Counted from the first letter of the stretch, positions 1 through 11,087 are shown. The stretch: DNA of 64,000 bases from Xaviernesmea oryzae (GCF_900109605.1 NZ_FOAM01000003.1:124001-188000), one strand, 5' to 3'. Notes: generated from the letters alone by a model not told the origin. Translations and numbers: made by a program.

Positions 1-962
1 ATGAAGTTCAAGGGGATGGAGAGCTGCATCAGCATCGCATTGATGAAGACGAAATCACCCAGCGTCTGCTCGCCGCGCTGCACCGCGAGCGCTGACATCA
101 CCATCATGATCGCCGTGCCCAGGCCGAAGATCACCGCCTGGCCGAAGTTCAGCCAGCCGAGCGAGGTCCAGACCTGCGTTGCGGCCTTCTCGTAACGCGC
201 CATGGATGCATCGAAGCGGCGCGCCTCCATCTCCTCATTGCCGAAATATTTGACCGTCTCGAAATTCAAGAGCGAGTCGATCGCCTTGGTGTTGGCGTCG
301 GTGTCGCTGTCGTTCATCTGGCGGCGAATGCCGATGCGCCAATCGCTGGCCTTCACCGTGAACCAGATATAGAGCCAGACGGTAACGGCGGTGACGAAGA
401 GATAGCTGAAGCCATATCCCCACCAGAAGACGACCGCAGTCAGCAGGAATTCGATCAGCGTCGGGATCGAGTTGAGGATCGTGAAGCGCACGATCGTCTC
501 GATGCCTTTGGTGCCGCGCTCGATGATGCGTGACAGGCCGCCGGTGCGCCGCTCCAGATGGAAGCGCAGCGAGAGCTGGTGCATATGGATGAAGGTGCGC
601 TCCGCCAGCCGGCGCACGGCATGCTGCCCGACGCTGGCAAACAGCGCGTCGCGCAGCTGGTTCAACCCCGCTTGCAGGAGCCGCGCCAGATTATAGGCAA
701 CCACCAGCGCCAGAGCGCCGGTGAGAATGCTCGGCACCGGGCCGGACAGATCCGCTCGACCGTTCAGCGCATCCGTCGCCCATTTGAAGAAGTAGGGCAC
801 GAGCAGCAGCACGATCTTGGCGATCAGCAGGATCGCGGTCGCCCAGACCACGCGCATTTTCAGATCCGGCCGCTCGCTCGGCCACATATAGGGCCAGAGA
901 TTGCGCAGCGTCCCGAGCGGATTGCCGGCATCGGCGGAAACGAGTTTGTCCTGTCGTGCCAC
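1..962 (-). CDS. Atm1-type ABC transporter, permease part (3' truncated by window edge)
   Basis: An open minus-strand frame runs from a GTG at 962 to the window edge, about 320 codons. It encodes the N-terminal transmembrane half of an ABC exporter. Hydrophobic spans are visible near residues 35-55, 75-95, 155-195 and 265-290. The stretch NFETVKYFGNEEMEARR is the hallmark of the Atm1/ABCB7/HMT1 subfamily, which exports glutathione-linked or polysulphide compounds in mitochondria and alphaproteobacteria. The ATP-binding domain should lie to the left of the window. The GTG start is chosen because AAGG lies 8 bases upstream and no in-frame ATG precedes it. Substrate is inferred from the family only. 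Confidence 0.85.
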   Translation of the reverse strand, partial: MARQDKLVSADAGNPLGTLRNLWPYMWPSERPDLKMRVVWATAILLIAKIVLLLVPYFFKWATDALNGRADLSGPVPSILTGALALVVAYNLARLLQAGLNQLRDALFASVGQHAVRRLAERTFIHMHQLSLRFHLERRTGGLSRIIERGTKGIETIVRFTILNSIPTLIEFLLTAVVFWWGYGFSYLFVTAVTVWLYIWFTVKASDWRIGIRRQMNDSDTDANTKAIDSLLNFETVKYFGNEEMEARRFDASMARYEKAATQVWTSLGWLNFGQAVIFGLGTAIMMVMSALAVQRGEQTLGDFVFINAMLMQLSIPLNF

Positions 963-1315
963 GTCATGCGCCTTTCTGACGAAGTTCTGCGATGAGCGAT
1001 CGCCGCAGGCGCGCGAAACGCCTGACGGTTTTCTGCTTGTGATGTGTTGATAGGGATCGGCAAGCCGGCCTGCCGCGCCGCTACAGCCCGAAGCATCCAT
1101 AGCGTCATCTTGGCCCGATAAGGCTGATCACCCTGAAGCCACGATGGCGCGCGAACCTCATTTCAAGGGCCACGTGCAGACGACATACAGGCCTCACGCA
1201 TGAGGGAAATGATGCGTGGCCTGAGGATCCCGACAGCTTCGAACCCGAATCTTCAGTCCATCGTCATGTCCCGCGGCCTCTTGCCCGCCCAAGCGCTCCC
1301 GAGTGCTACGTGATC
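963..1315. other. Intergenic, 353 bases, weak hairpins only
   Basis: No convincing gene. An imperfect inverted repeat lies at 1188-1223, with a tighter CCTCA-cgca-TGAGG stem inside it at 1192-1205. It has no T-run, so it is not a clear terminator. The segment separates the LysM gene from the ABC transporter, both on the minus strand, and probably carries the transporter promoter. Confidence 0.5.
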
Positions 1316-3238
1316 TTATCGATCGCGCAGCTGCTTCATGTGGCGGCGGTGGATCTCCTGCGATTGCGCATCCGGCATCGCGCTGTCGGGCACACCGAAG
1401 ATCTGGCCGGGCAGGATGCGGTCCGGATCGTTGATCTGGTCCTCATTGGCAACATAGATGGTCGTATAGCGAACCCCGGCGCCATAGACACGCCGCGAAA
1501 TCTGCCAGAGGGTATCACCCCGGCGAATGATCACGGAATTGCGGCTCTGCTGGAGGGGCGCCTGCTCGACCGTCGGCGGCTCGGTCGCATCCGGTGCGGC
1601 TTGAGGCGCCGCGGCAGCCTGTTCGCTCGGTGCTGGCTGTGCTGCGGGCTGTTCGGCCGATGCTTGCGTCTGGGGTGAAGCTGCCGGTCCTTGGGATGCA
1701 GCCGACTGCGGCGCTGGCGTCTGAGCCGCCGGTGTCTCGGGTGCCTGGGCAAGAGCCGGTGCGGCGCCGTCGCGCAGCACAGGGCCGAGCGCCTCTTCAA
1801 GCTTGCCGAGCACAGCCTTTACGCCAGCCGTGTCGCGCGGCGCGGGCTTCAAGATGGCAAGCCCCTGGGCAGCGGCCGAAGCCGATTGCTGGATGCGCGC
1901 GCGGGTGTCTTGCGAGGCAGCCGGCTCAGGCCGCAGGCCGCTCAGTGTGCCGAGGCTGATCTCGGTGGCGGATCGGGCTGCCGCCAACGCATCCGCCTGG
2001 GGCACCTGGTCTCCGGCAAACAGGCCCTTCAGCAATGTGAAGGCCTTGCGCACCTGGCCGCGCGCCATGTCCAGAGCCTGGCTATCGGCATCGCCGGCCA
2101 CACCGTCCGTGGGAGCCTGAGCCACGGCGGCGACCTGCGCGCCGGCCGGCCGCTCGAATGGCACCGAGGCGCGCATGACCACCTTGACCCCGTCCGGACC
2201 AATGAGGTCGGCCCGGATGATGTGCGAGCCGACGGACAGATCGATCTGGCCATCGACGACGAAATGCGCGTTCGACCCGGCCTTCGCCTCGCCGACGAAG
2301 TTGCTGTCGGCATAGACACGCACCAGCGCAGCGGCAGGCGCCGTGCCGGCGACGAAGAGGCGGCGACCCTCGATCTCCACGGCGGTCACGGCAATGCGCA
2401 CCGCCGGCAGGGCGGTCGATGGGGCCGTGGGCGATGGCGTGGCGGGCGGCTGGGCTGTCGATGCCGCAGCGGTGGCGTCGGCAGGTTTGCCGTCAGCGGA
2501 ATTTGCAGGCGGCGCGGAAACGGCCGGCGCGGGCGCGGAATCATCGCCCTGACCGGGCGCGGTGATGATCCGGCTGGCTTCACCGGGCTTGGAGACCATA
2601 GCGAGCAGTTCGCCATCCGCCGACTTGGGCACGGACACAGTGGCCACTTCGTCGGAGCGCTTGTCGGTCCCATCCTTGCCGGTGGCGCGTAGCGTGAGCT
2701 GATAGTCGCCGGGGGGCAACGGCTGGTCGAGGACCGCCGCGAACTCGCCACCGGGGCTGACCTTGGTCGTGGAAATCACCGTATCGCCGCTGACGATCGA
2801 CAGATTGCTGTCCGGGGCGGCACGACCGGCAATAACCGTGGACCCGTCCCGCTCGACGCGCAAGACGTCGAAGCTGGGCGCGCCCGTGTCTGGCGCCGGC
2901 TGACTTTCCGGGGCAGCACTGTTGCCTGCCGTGCCGGCCTGCGCAGAGGCGGCGGGCGCATCTTGCGTAACGGGGGCTGCGGCCTGCGGCGACGGCTGCG
3001 GGGCCGGAGCCGCTGCGCCTGTCGACGGCGCCTTGGCATCGGTCGGCTGATCGTTCGGTTGCGGCAAGGGGCTGGACGGCGTAGACAAGGGCGCCGGCGT
3101 TGCTTCGACACCTTTGCCCGGCGCGGTCGCAGCGGTTTCAACGGCCTTGTTGCCGATATTCGGCAAGACCAGAAACACCATCAGCAATGTCGCTGCCGCC
3201 AGGACGATCAGCGCCACCAGCCCGGCCTTATTCTTCAT
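1316..3238 (-). CDS. Membrane-anchored LysM domain protein
   Basis: 640 residues from ATG at 3238; the frame is open 18 codons further upstream, but MKNKAGLVALIVLAA is a natural N-terminus. One transmembrane segment (about residues 6-24) is followed by long Ala/Pro/Gln-rich linkers, Ig-like stretches in the middle (IAGRAAPDSNLSIVSGDTVI and a second near residue 290), another linker, and a C-terminal LysM domain at about 570-618 (RRGDTLWQISRRVYG). LysM binds peptidoglycan or other N-acetylglucosamine polymers, so the protein probably spans the periplasm from inner membrane to cell wall. Rhizobial genomes often carry such a protein; its exact role is not known. The gene is divergent from the LOG gene. 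Confidence 0.85.
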   Translation of the reverse strand: MKNKAGLVALIVLAAATLLMVFLVLPNIGNKAVETAATAPGKGVEATPAPLSTPSSPLPQPNDQPTDAKAPSTGAAAPAPQPSPQAAAPVTQDAPAASAQAGTAGNSAAPESQPAPDTGAPSFDVLRVERDGSTVIAGRAAPDSNLSIVSGDTVISTTKVSPGGEFAAVLDQPLPPGDYQLTLRATGKDGTDKRSDEVATVSVPKSADGELLAMVSKPGEASRIITAPGQGDDSAPAPAVSAPPANSADGKPADATAAASTAQPPATPSPTAPSTALPAVRIAVTAVEIEGRRLFVAGTAPAAALVRVYADSNFVGEAKAGSNAHFVVDGQIDLSVGSHIIRADLIGPDGVKVVMRASVPFERPAGAQVAAVAQAPTDGVAGDADSQALDMARGQVRKAFTLLKGLFAGDQVPQADALAAARSATEISLGTLSGLRPEPAASQDTRARIQQSASAAAQGLAILKPAPRDTAGVKAVLGKLEEALGPVLRDGAAPALAQAPETPAAQTPAPQSAASQGPAASPQTQASAEQPAAQPAPSEQAAAAPQAAPDATEPPTVEQAPLQQSRNSVIIRRGDTLWQISRRVYGAGVRYTTIYVANEDQINDPDRILPGQIFGVPDSAMPDAQSQEIHRRHMKQLRDR

Positions 3239-3647
3239 CGCACTCAACTCCACACGCCAGCCCGGGACGATCCGCCCATCCGGCAAAAACATCGCTTCGC
3301 GCAGCCATCCGCGCAGGGGCCGTGACCGAAGACACGACGGCTTCCCGCAATAAGGGCTCCGTGCATCCCTGGACGCCTTGTCGGCGCATCTGCGCCATCG
3401 CGGTCCTTTTTACGCTGCATGCCGCTCGACGACCGTGGCAGGCAGGCTTTGCACGTCCATCGAACGACTTTTGCACAAGACTGCGACGGAAGCACGGCCC
3501 TGCGCCAGTTCCCGCTTTCCGAACGGCATTTTACATCAAAAACAGCTAACGATTTCCGCTCTGTTCGACAAGCGTTCCGCCATCACGCATTCACCGTCTC
3601 CGTCATTTTCCTTGACGCTCAGAAAGCCCGGATGTCTGCTGCGGGTC
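3239..3647. other. Divergent intergenic region, 409 bases
   Basis: Lies between the divergent LysM and LOG genes and should hold both promoters. The LOG frame is open back to 3378, but residues encoded upstream of 3648 (Ser/Arg/Pro-rich) do not resemble the LOG family, so I treat this as non-coding. No clear operator or hairpin was seen. Confidence 0.5.
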
Positions 3648-4268
3648 ATGAGTGACATGACCCTTCCGATTCGATCCGTCTGCGTCTATTGCGGCTCCCA
3701 GCCCGGACGCGAAGCCGTTTTCATGGACGCCGCCCGCGCGCTGGGCAAATCCATCGCCGAAAATCACATGCGCCTCGTCTATGGCGGCGGCACGCGGGGG
3801 CTGATGGGCGGGGTGGCAAGCGGTGTGCTCGCCCATGGCGGCCGCGTGACAGGCATCATCCCGGAATTCCTGATGGACATGGAGGCCACCCGCCACTCGC
3901 TTGGCCAGCTCAGCGAGTTGATCGTGACGGCCGACATGCACGATCGCAAGCACAAGATGTTCGAGCGGGCAGATGCCTTCGTCGCCCTGCCCGGTGGCAT
4001 CGGTACGCTGGAAGAAATCATCGAGATCATGACCTGGGCCCAGCTCGGCCGTCATCGCAAGCCGATGGTCTTTGCCAATGTCGATGGGTTCTGGGACCCG
4101 CTAATGGCCCTGATCCGCCACATGGCCGATGCCGGCTTCATCCACACGGCCCACCAGGTGCAGCCGATGATCGTCGACCGGATTGAGGACATCGTGCCGA
4201 CGCTGATCCAGCATTGGGCCGGCAAGGTGGACCGCGAAGGCGAGAGCGACATCATCGACAAGCTCTGA
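3648..4268 (+). CDS. LOG family protein (nucleoside 5'-monophosphate phosphoribohydrolase)
   Basis: 206 residues, the usual length for the TIGR00730/LOG family. The two signature motifs are present: GGGTRGLMG near residue 44 and PGGIGTLEE near residue 112. LOG enzymes cleave cytokinin riboside monophosphates, or more generally nucleoside monophosphates such as AMP, to the free base and ribose 5-phosphate. In plant-associated bacteria this can release active cytokinin, but many LOG proteins act only in purine housekeeping, and the sequence alone does not distinguish these. The start at 3648 (MSDMTLP) is chosen by family length; the upstream Shine-Dalgarno is poor and ATG 3657 is possible. A terminator follows at 4298. 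Confidence 0.88.
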   Translation: MSDMTLPIRSVCVYCGSQPGREAVFMDAARALGKSIAENHMRLVYGGGTRGLMGGVASGVLAHGGRVTGIIPEFLMDMEATRHSLGQLSELIVTADMHDRKHKMFERADAFVALPGGIGTLEEIIEIMTWAQLGRHRKPMVFANVDGFWDPLMALIRHMADAGFIHTAHQVQPMIVDRIEDIVPTLIQHWAGKVDREGESDIIDKL

Positions 4269-4297
4269 GCGAGCTGTCGCAAGGCTTCTGCGAGACG

Positions 4298-4335
4298 AAG
4301 GCGCCGGCCCCAGCATGGGCGGCGCCTTTCTGTTT
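4298..4335 (+). terminator. Rho-independent terminator after the LOG gene
   Basis: Perfect 8-bp stem AAGGCGCC / GGCGCCTT (4298-4305 and 4321-4328), 15-base loop, followed by a T-rich tail (TCTGTTT). It sits 30 bases after the LOG stop codon. Confidence 0.75.
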
Positions 4336-4507
4336 GGCTCGATCATGCATGCGGATCGCGCCCGCAACTCTTCCACCAAATCCCGCAGGATTGCTCGGCG
4401 CTATGGTCAGCTTGCCGGCAGCCTCTCCAAGGCTTCGTTGCGGCATAAACGATTGCGACCTCTGCCAGTCATGTCCAAGATCCGTCAGCGATCTTCGGCA
4501 TGTGGTC

Positions 4508-5434
4508 TCAGGCAGCAACCCGCTTCGCCCGCCGCGCGGTCATATACATCGAGCCCGTATAGACGGCGAGCGCGCTCCAGATCAGGGCGAAGGCGATGAG
4601 CTTGACCATGCCGAAGGGCTCGCCGAAGGCAAAGACGGCGATGAAGAAGATCATGGTCGGCGCGATATATTGCATGATGCCGATGGTCGAGAGCTTCAGC
4701 AATTTGGCGCCATTGGCATAGATCAGCAGCGGCACGGCGGTCACCACACCGCAAGCAATTAACAGGCCCAGATCGACCAGGCCGGTGTCGCCGAAATGGC
4801 CACCGCCCGTTGTTTCCAGCCAGACGATATAGACGAGCGCCGGACCGGCGAGCAGCATGACCTCGAGGAAGAAGCCCTGATTGGGGCCGACCGGCAGCGT
4901 CTTGCGGAAAAAGGCGTAGAAGGCCCAGCTGAGCGCCAGGCCGATCGAGACCCAGGGCAGGCCGCCGGCCTGCAGGGTGAGGATGGCGACGGCCGCCGCC
5001 GCCAGGCCGATGGCCACCATCTGCGCCGGGCTCAGCTTTTCCTTCAGCAGAACCGCGCCGAGCAGAACGGAAATCAGCGGATTGATGTAATAGCCGAGCG
5101 CAGCTTCCAGCGCCCTGCCCGCGCCGATCGCCCAGACATAGATGCCCCAATTGACCGTGATCAGCGCCGCCGTCACGCAGGCCATGGCCAGCATGCGCGG
5201 GTTGCCAAGTGCGCGCTTGAGATCCGCCGTCCTGCCGAGAAAAATGATATAGCCGCCGACGATCGGCAGCGACCAGATGATGCGGTGGGCGATGACTTCG
5301 GGCGCGGGGATATGCGCGACCGCCTTCATGAAAAAAGGCAGAAGCCCCCAGAGAAGATAGGCGATCAAGGCGAGAACGACGCCGCGTGGGCTGTCGCCGC
5401 TTTCAGCCGGCCCTGGATATGCGCGCTCCGCCAT
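4508..5434 (-). CDS. rarD: RarD/EamA-type permease
   Basis: 308 residues with about ten hydrophobic segments arranged as two EamA halves. The N-terminus after a short polar leader (GVVLALIAYLLWGLLPFFMK) and the motifs IAHRIIWSLP and GYYINPLISVLLG are those of RarD (chloramphenicol-sensitivity protein family). RarD proteins sit in the inner membrane and are thought to move small metabolites outward; the physiological substrate is not established. The start at 5434 is preceded by GGAGG 7 bases upstream, which favours it over two upstream in-frame ATG codons. Confidence 0.88.
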   Translation of the reverse strand: MAERAYPGPAESGDSPRGVVLALIAYLLWGLLPFFMKAVAHIPAPEVIAHRIIWSLPIVGGYIIFLGRTADLKRALGNPRMLAMACVTAALITVNWGIYVWAIGAGRALEAALGYYINPLISVLLGAVLLKEKLSPAQMVAIGLAAAAVAILTLQAGGLPWVSIGLALSWAFYAFFRKTLPVGPNQGFFLEVMLLAGPALVYIVWLETTGGGHFGDTGLVDLGLLIACGVVTAVPLLIYANGAKLLKLSTIGIMQYIAPTMIFFIAVFAFGEPFGMVKLIAFALIWSALAVYTGSMYMTARRAKRVAA

Positions 5435-5746
5435 GGTCTTCCTCCGCATCGACATGTTCTTGTTATATGCGCGCCTTACGCCAATCCCACCGCCCACGCC
5501 AATTCATTTGGATGAACGGTCGAGCAGAAATTTTGAGCAGTGCCGGTCTTCGCCGGGCGCGCAGGCGACGGCAGAACGGCCACATTTGACGGGTGCAATG
5601 GGCAGGCCGGCATCCTATCCTGCGGCATCCGATGCGGACAGGGCACAGATGCCTCCCTGCGGCCGCGCGATGTCTTCGCACCCAAGCCTCGCTTCGGCGT
5701 CACAAGGGCCGGCATCAATGCCGCGAACCGGCAGAAAGGGAAACCC
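5435..5746. other. Divergent intergenic region, 312 bases
   Basis: Separates divergent rarD and the cpdB-type gene and must contain both promoters. The plus-strand frame into cpdB is open from 5540, but the extra residues lack signal-peptide character, and GAAAGGG sits just before the ATG at 5747. No other feature was seen. Confidence 0.5.
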
Positions 5747-7738
5747 ATGACCGTCTCCACCCTCGCCTCTCCCGCTTTCCTGACGCGCCGCACGCTGCTG
5801 GCTGGAATGGGGGCCGCGTCCGGCCTGGTGCTTCTTCATCCTTTTGCCGCGCATGCGGCCGCCAATCAGGCGCATCTGCGGATCATGGAGACGACGGATA
5901 TCCACGTCCACGTCTTCCCCTATGATTATTATGGCGACAAGCCGAACGAGACGCTCGGCCTTGCCCGCACCGCCTCGATCATCGATGCGATCCGCGCGGA
6001 GGCCGGCAATTCCTTTCTCGTCGACAATGGCGATATCCTGCAGGGCAATCCGATGGGCGATTACATGGCCTATCAGAAGGGTTTGAAGGACGGCGACGTC
6101 CATCCCGTGATCCGCGCGATGAACCTCTTGGGCTATGAGGCCGGCACACTGGGCAATCACGAGTTCAACTACGGCCTGGACTTCATGTTCAAGGCACTTT
6201 CCGGCGCCAACTTCCCCTATGTCTGCGCCAACCTGACCAAGGGCCAGCTCGCCAGCGATCCGACCAAGGACGCGCTGTTCTTCAAACCCTTCACCATCGT
6301 CGAGAAGACGGTGACGGACGGCTCGGGCGCAACCAGCCCCTTGAAGATCGGCCTGATCGGCTTCGTGCCGCCGCAGATCATGGTTTGGGACGTGAAGAAC
6401 CTCGAAGGCAAGGCGATGACGCGCGACATCGTCGAGGCTGCCCGCGCCTGGGTTCCGGTGATGAAGGAACAGGGCGCCGACCTGATCGTCGCGCTCTCCC
6501 ATTCCGGCATCGACGGCACCGGCCAGAGCGACCGCATGGAAAACGCCTCGCTCTATCTCGCCGGTGTCGAGGGTATCGATGCGGTGCTGACAGGCCATCA
6601 GCATCTGGTCTTTCCCGGCCCAAAGAGCTTCGACGGCATTGCCGGCGTCGATCCGGTGAAGGGCACGCTGCAGGGCAAGCCGGCTGTCATGGCCGGTTTC
6701 TGGGGCTCGCATCTCGGGCTGATCGACCTGCTTTTAGAGCGGGACGGCAAGAGCTGGAAGGTGGTGGATTTCACCACGCAAGCGCGCCCGATCTATCATC
6801 GCGAGGACAAGAAGGTGGTGGCCGACGTGGTCGACCGCGCCGATATCCTCACCGCCGCCAAGCCGGAGCATGAGGCAACGCTTGCCTATGTCCGCACGCC
6901 GGTCGGCAAGAGCTCCGCGCCGCTCTACTCCTATTTCGCGCTTGTTGCCGACGACCCCTCGGTGCAGATCGTCAGTCAGGCACAGCTTTGGTATATCGGG
7001 CAGATGCTGAAGGATACGGACTGGAAGGACCTGCCGGTGCTCTCCGCCGCGGCGCCCTTCAAGGCAGGCGGACGCGGCGGCGCCGATTATTATACCGACG
7101 TGCCAGCCGGCGATATCGCCATCAAGAATGTCGCCGACCTCTATCTCTATCCGAACACCGTCCAGGCGGTGAAGATCAACGGCGCTCAGGTGAAGGACTG
7201 GCTGGAAATGTCGGCGGGCCTGTTCAACCAGCTGAAGCCGGGCGAGAAGGACCAGCCGCTGATTGCCGCAGGCTTCCCATCCTATAATTTCGACGTGATC
7301 GATGGGGTGACCTACGAAATCGACCTGTCGCAGCCGGCCCGTTTCGACAATGACGGCAAGCTCGTCCATCCCGAGGCGCATCGCATCACGGACCTCAAAT
7401 TCGAGGGCAAGCCGATCGATCCGGCACAGGATTTCGTCGTGGTCACCAACAATTATCGCGCAGGCGGTGGCGGCAAGTTCCCCGGCATCGCCGCCGACAA
7501 GGTGATCTTCGCCGCACCCGACACCAATCGCGACGTGATTGTGCGCTACATCCACGATCAGGGCACAATCAACCCGTCCGCCGACGACAACTGGCGCATC
7601 AAGGCCCTGCCCGGCACCAGCGCCTTCTTCGAAAGCGGGCCAAAGGCGCGCGGCCTGATCGCCTCGGTCAAGGGGGCGAAGATCGAGGACGCCGGTGAAG
7701 GCACCGAGGGCTTCGCCAAGTTCCGGCTGGTGCTGTGA
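5747..7738 (+). CDS. cpdB: Periplasmic 2',3'-cyclic-nucleotide 2'-phosphodiesterase / 3'-nucleotidase
   Basis: 663 residues, the normal length of CpdB. The N-terminus carries a Tat-type signal: Arg-Arg at residues 14-15 (TRRTLLAG), then a hydrophobic run ending in AHAA. The metallophosphoesterase domain follows, with the metal-binding motifs ETTDIHVH, DNGDILQGNP, GNHEFNYG and TGHQH. The C-terminal half is the 5'-nucleotidase-type substrate-binding domain (YRAGGGGKFPG). CpdB hydrolyses 2',3'-cyclic nucleotides and 3'-nucleotides in the periplasm, salvaging phosphate and nucleosides from RNA. GAAAGGG upstream supports the start. A strong hairpin follows at 7801. Confidence 0.92.
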   Translation: MTVSTLASPAFLTRRTLLAGMGAASGLVLLHPFAAHAAANQAHLRIMETTDIHVHVFPYDYYGDKPNETLGLARTASIIDAIRAEAGNSFLVDNGDILQGNPMGDYMAYQKGLKDGDVHPVIRAMNLLGYEAGTLGNHEFNYGLDFMFKALSGANFPYVCANLTKGQLASDPTKDALFFKPFTIVEKTVTDGSGATSPLKIGLIGFVPPQIMVWDVKNLEGKAMTRDIVEAARAWVPVMKEQGADLIVALSHSGIDGTGQSDRMENASLYLAGVEGIDAVLTGHQHLVFPGPKSFDGIAGVDPVKGTLQGKPAVMAGFWGSHLGLIDLLLERDGKSWKVVDFTTQARPIYHREDKKVVADVVDRADILTAAKPEHEATLAYVRTPVGKSSAPLYSYFALVADDPSVQIVSQAQLWYIGQMLKDTDWKDLPVLSAAAPFKAGGRGGADYYTDVPAGDIAIKNVADLYLYPNTVQAVKINGAQVKDWLEMSAGLFNQLKPGEKDQPLIAAGFPSYNFDVIDGVTYEIDLSQPARFDNDGKLVHPEAHRITDLKFEGKPIDPAQDFVVVTNNYRAGGGGKFPGIAADKVIFAAPDTNRDVIVRYIHDQGTINPSADDNWRIKALPGTSAFFESGPKARGLIASVKGAKIEDAGEGTEGFAKFRLVL

Positions 7739-7800
7739 GAAAGAGGGCGGGTCATATAGTGGCGAGCAATCGCTGCGGGAGGTCTCGCCCTGCTTACGAT

Positions 7801-7845
7801 CCGGTCTCGCTGGTCGAAAACCCATTGGCCTTTCAGCGAGACCGG
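7801..7845. terminator. Long hairpin between convergent cpdB and cimA
   Basis: Perfect 12-bp inverted repeat CCGGTCTCGCTG / CAGCGAGACCGG (7801-7812 and 7834-7845) with a 21-base loop. It lies between the 3' ends of two convergent genes, so a bidirectional terminator is the natural reading, although neither side has a strong T-run. Confidence 0.55.
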
Positions 7846-7852
7846 GTAAAGC

Positions 7853-9469
7853 TCACTCCGCCGCAGCCCGGCCTGCCTCGCCGCGATTCTTCAGAAGCTT
7901 GTAAATCACGGAATCCATCAGCGCCTGGAAGGAGGCGTCGATGATGTTGTCGGAGACGCCGACCGTCCACCAGCGCGCGCCGGTGCTATCGGCCGACTCG
8001 ATCAGCACGCGGGTGATGGCCTCGGTGCCGCCATTGAGGATACGCACCTTATAGTCCACCAATTCGAGATCGGCGATTTCGGACTGATAGCGGCCGAGAT
8101 CCTTGCGCAGCGCAAGGTCGAGCGCGTTGACGGGGCCATGGCCTTCCGCGACCGACATCATCATCTCGCCCTCGATCGAGAGGCGCACGACGGCTTCCGA
8201 TACGGTCTTCATCTGGCCGTTGGCGTCATAACGCCGCTCGACCATCACGCGAAAACCCTCGACGCGAAAGAAATCCGGCACGCTCCCGAGGATACGCTGG
8301 GCGAGGATCGAGAAGCTCGCGTCGGCGCCTTCATAGGCATAGCCCTGCGCCTCGCGCTCCTTGACCAGCGCGATCAGCCGGTCGAGCTTGGGATCGTCCT
8401 TGTCGACGACGATGCCGCGCCGCTTCAAGGCATTGATGAAATTGGCCTTGCCGCCCTGATCCGAGACCATCACCTTGCGCAGATTGCCCACCGTTTCCGG
8501 CGGCACATGCTCATAGGTGCGCGGGTCCTTCAACAGCGCGGAGGCGTGGATGCCGGCCTTGGTGGCGAAGGCGGAGGCGCCGACATAGGGCATTTGATGA
8601 TCGGGCGAACGATTCAACCGCTCGTCGAAGGCGTGCGACAGCGCAGTAAGCCCCTGCAGCCGCTCGCGGTCGATGCCAAGCGTGAAGCGCTCGGCATAAG
8701 GCGCCTTCAAGACGAGCGTCGGGATCAGCGTCACCAGATTGGCATTGCCGCAGCGCTCGCCGATGCCGTTCAGCGTGCCCTGGATCTGGCGTACACCGGC
8801 TTCGACCGCGGCCAGCGAATTGGCGACCGCCTGCCCTGTATCATTATGGGCATGGATGCCGAGCCGGTCGCCGGGAATGCCGGCCGCAATCACGGCGGCA
8901 ACGATGTCGCGGATCTCGCTAGGCTGGGTGCCACCATTGGTGTCGCAGAGCACCACCCAGCGGGCGCCGGACTCATAAGCGGCGCAGGCGCAGGCCAGCG
9001 CATAGGCGGAATTGGCTTTATAGCCATCGAAGAAATGCTCGCAGTCGATCATCGCCTCGCGGCCGCTCGCCACCACGGCGGCGACGGAGGCCCTGATATT
9101 GTCGAGGTTTTCCTCGTTGGAACAGCCAAGCGCGACGGTGACATGATAGTCCCAGCTCTTGGCGACAAGACAGATGGCGTCGCTGTTGGACTGCAGGAGG
9201 CTCGCAAGCCCCGGATCGTTGGCGGCGGAAACGCCGGCCCGCTTTGTCATGCCAAAGGCGACGAAGCGGGCATGGCGGGTGCGGCGCTTGGCGAAGAAGG
9301 CCGTATCCGTTGGGTTGGCGCCGGGATAGCCGCCCTCGACATAATCGAGACCGAAGGCGTCCAGCATCTCCGCAATCGCAATCTTGTCCTCGACCGAGAA
9401 ATCGATGCCGGGCGTCTGCTGCCCGTCCCGAAGCGTGGTGTCGAAGATATAGAGGCGATCGCGGGTCAT
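7853..9469 (-). CDS. cimA: (R)-citramalate synthase
   Basis: 538 residues. The N-terminal HMGL-like TIM barrel starts with the conserved YIFDTTLRDGQQ, and the metal and substrate motifs IHAHNDTGQAVANS and GTLNGIGERCGN are present. The C-terminal region (about 400-538) matches the LeuA dimerisation/allosteric domain. The family condenses pyruvate with acetyl-CoA to (R)-citramalate, the threonine-independent entry to 2-oxobutanoate and isoleucine. Distinction from 2-isopropylmalate synthase and homocitrate synthase rests on overall resemblance to the long CimA type (FSVEDK, EGGYPGANPTD). GGGAGGG lies 6 bases before ATG 9469; codons upstream are not conserved in character. Confidence 0.88.
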   Translation of the reverse strand: MTRDRLYIFDTTLRDGQQTPGIDFSVEDKIAIAEMLDAFGLDYVEGGYPGANPTDTAFFAKRRTRHARFVAFGMTKRAGVSAANDPGLASLLQSNSDAICLVAKSWDYHVTVALGCSNEENLDNIRASVAAVVASGREAMIDCEHFFDGYKANSAYALACACAAYESGARWVVLCDTNGGTQPSEIRDIVAAVIAAGIPGDRLGIHAHNDTGQAVANSLAAVEAGVRQIQGTLNGIGERCGNANLVTLIPTLVLKAPYAERFTLGIDRERLQGLTALSHAFDERLNRSPDHQMPYVGASAFATKAGIHASALLKDPRTYEHVPPETVGNLRKVMVSDQGGKANFINALKRRGIVVDKDDPKLDRLIALVKEREAQGYAYEGADASFSILAQRILGSVPDFFRVEGFRVMVERRYDANGQMKTVSEAVVRLSIEGEMMMSVAEGHGPVNALDLALRKDLGRYQSEIADLELVDYKVRILNGGTEAITRVLIESADSTGARWWTVGVSDNIIDASFQALMDSVIYKLLKNRGEAGRAAAE

Positions 9470-9522
9470 GATGTTCCCTCCCTGGGAACGGTTGGCGCCC
9501 CTTCCCAAGAGGAAGAGGCGGC

Positions 9523-9545
9523 GTTGCCGCCTCTTGTCACCAAGC
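9523..9545 (-). terminator. Hairpin terminator downstream of pip
   Basis: Perfect 10-bp stem AAGAGGCGGC / GCCGCCTCTT with a 3-base loop (9523-9532 and 9536-9545), located 54 bases past the stop of pip on the minus strand and before the cimA start. The minus-strand tail is only moderately T-rich (CCTCTTGG). Confidence 0.55.
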
Positions 9546-9598
9546 CTTCACGATCTGTCAATCTTTGCGACAGGCATTGCGACGGTCGGTCGCCCGCT

Positions 9599-11083
<1,485 letters not shown>

Positions 11084-11087
<4 letters not shown>

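Noticed and set aside
1188-1223. Hairpin after the LysM gene as a terminator
   Set aside because: Imperfect stem and no T-run.
1691-2692. Plus-strand open frame of 333 codons
   Set aside because: Antisense to the LysM gene linker; Gly/Arg-rich, no ribosome site, no family resemblance.
5615-6712. Minus-strand open frame of 365 codons
   Set aside because: Antisense shadow of the cpdB gene, which has clear catalytic motifs.
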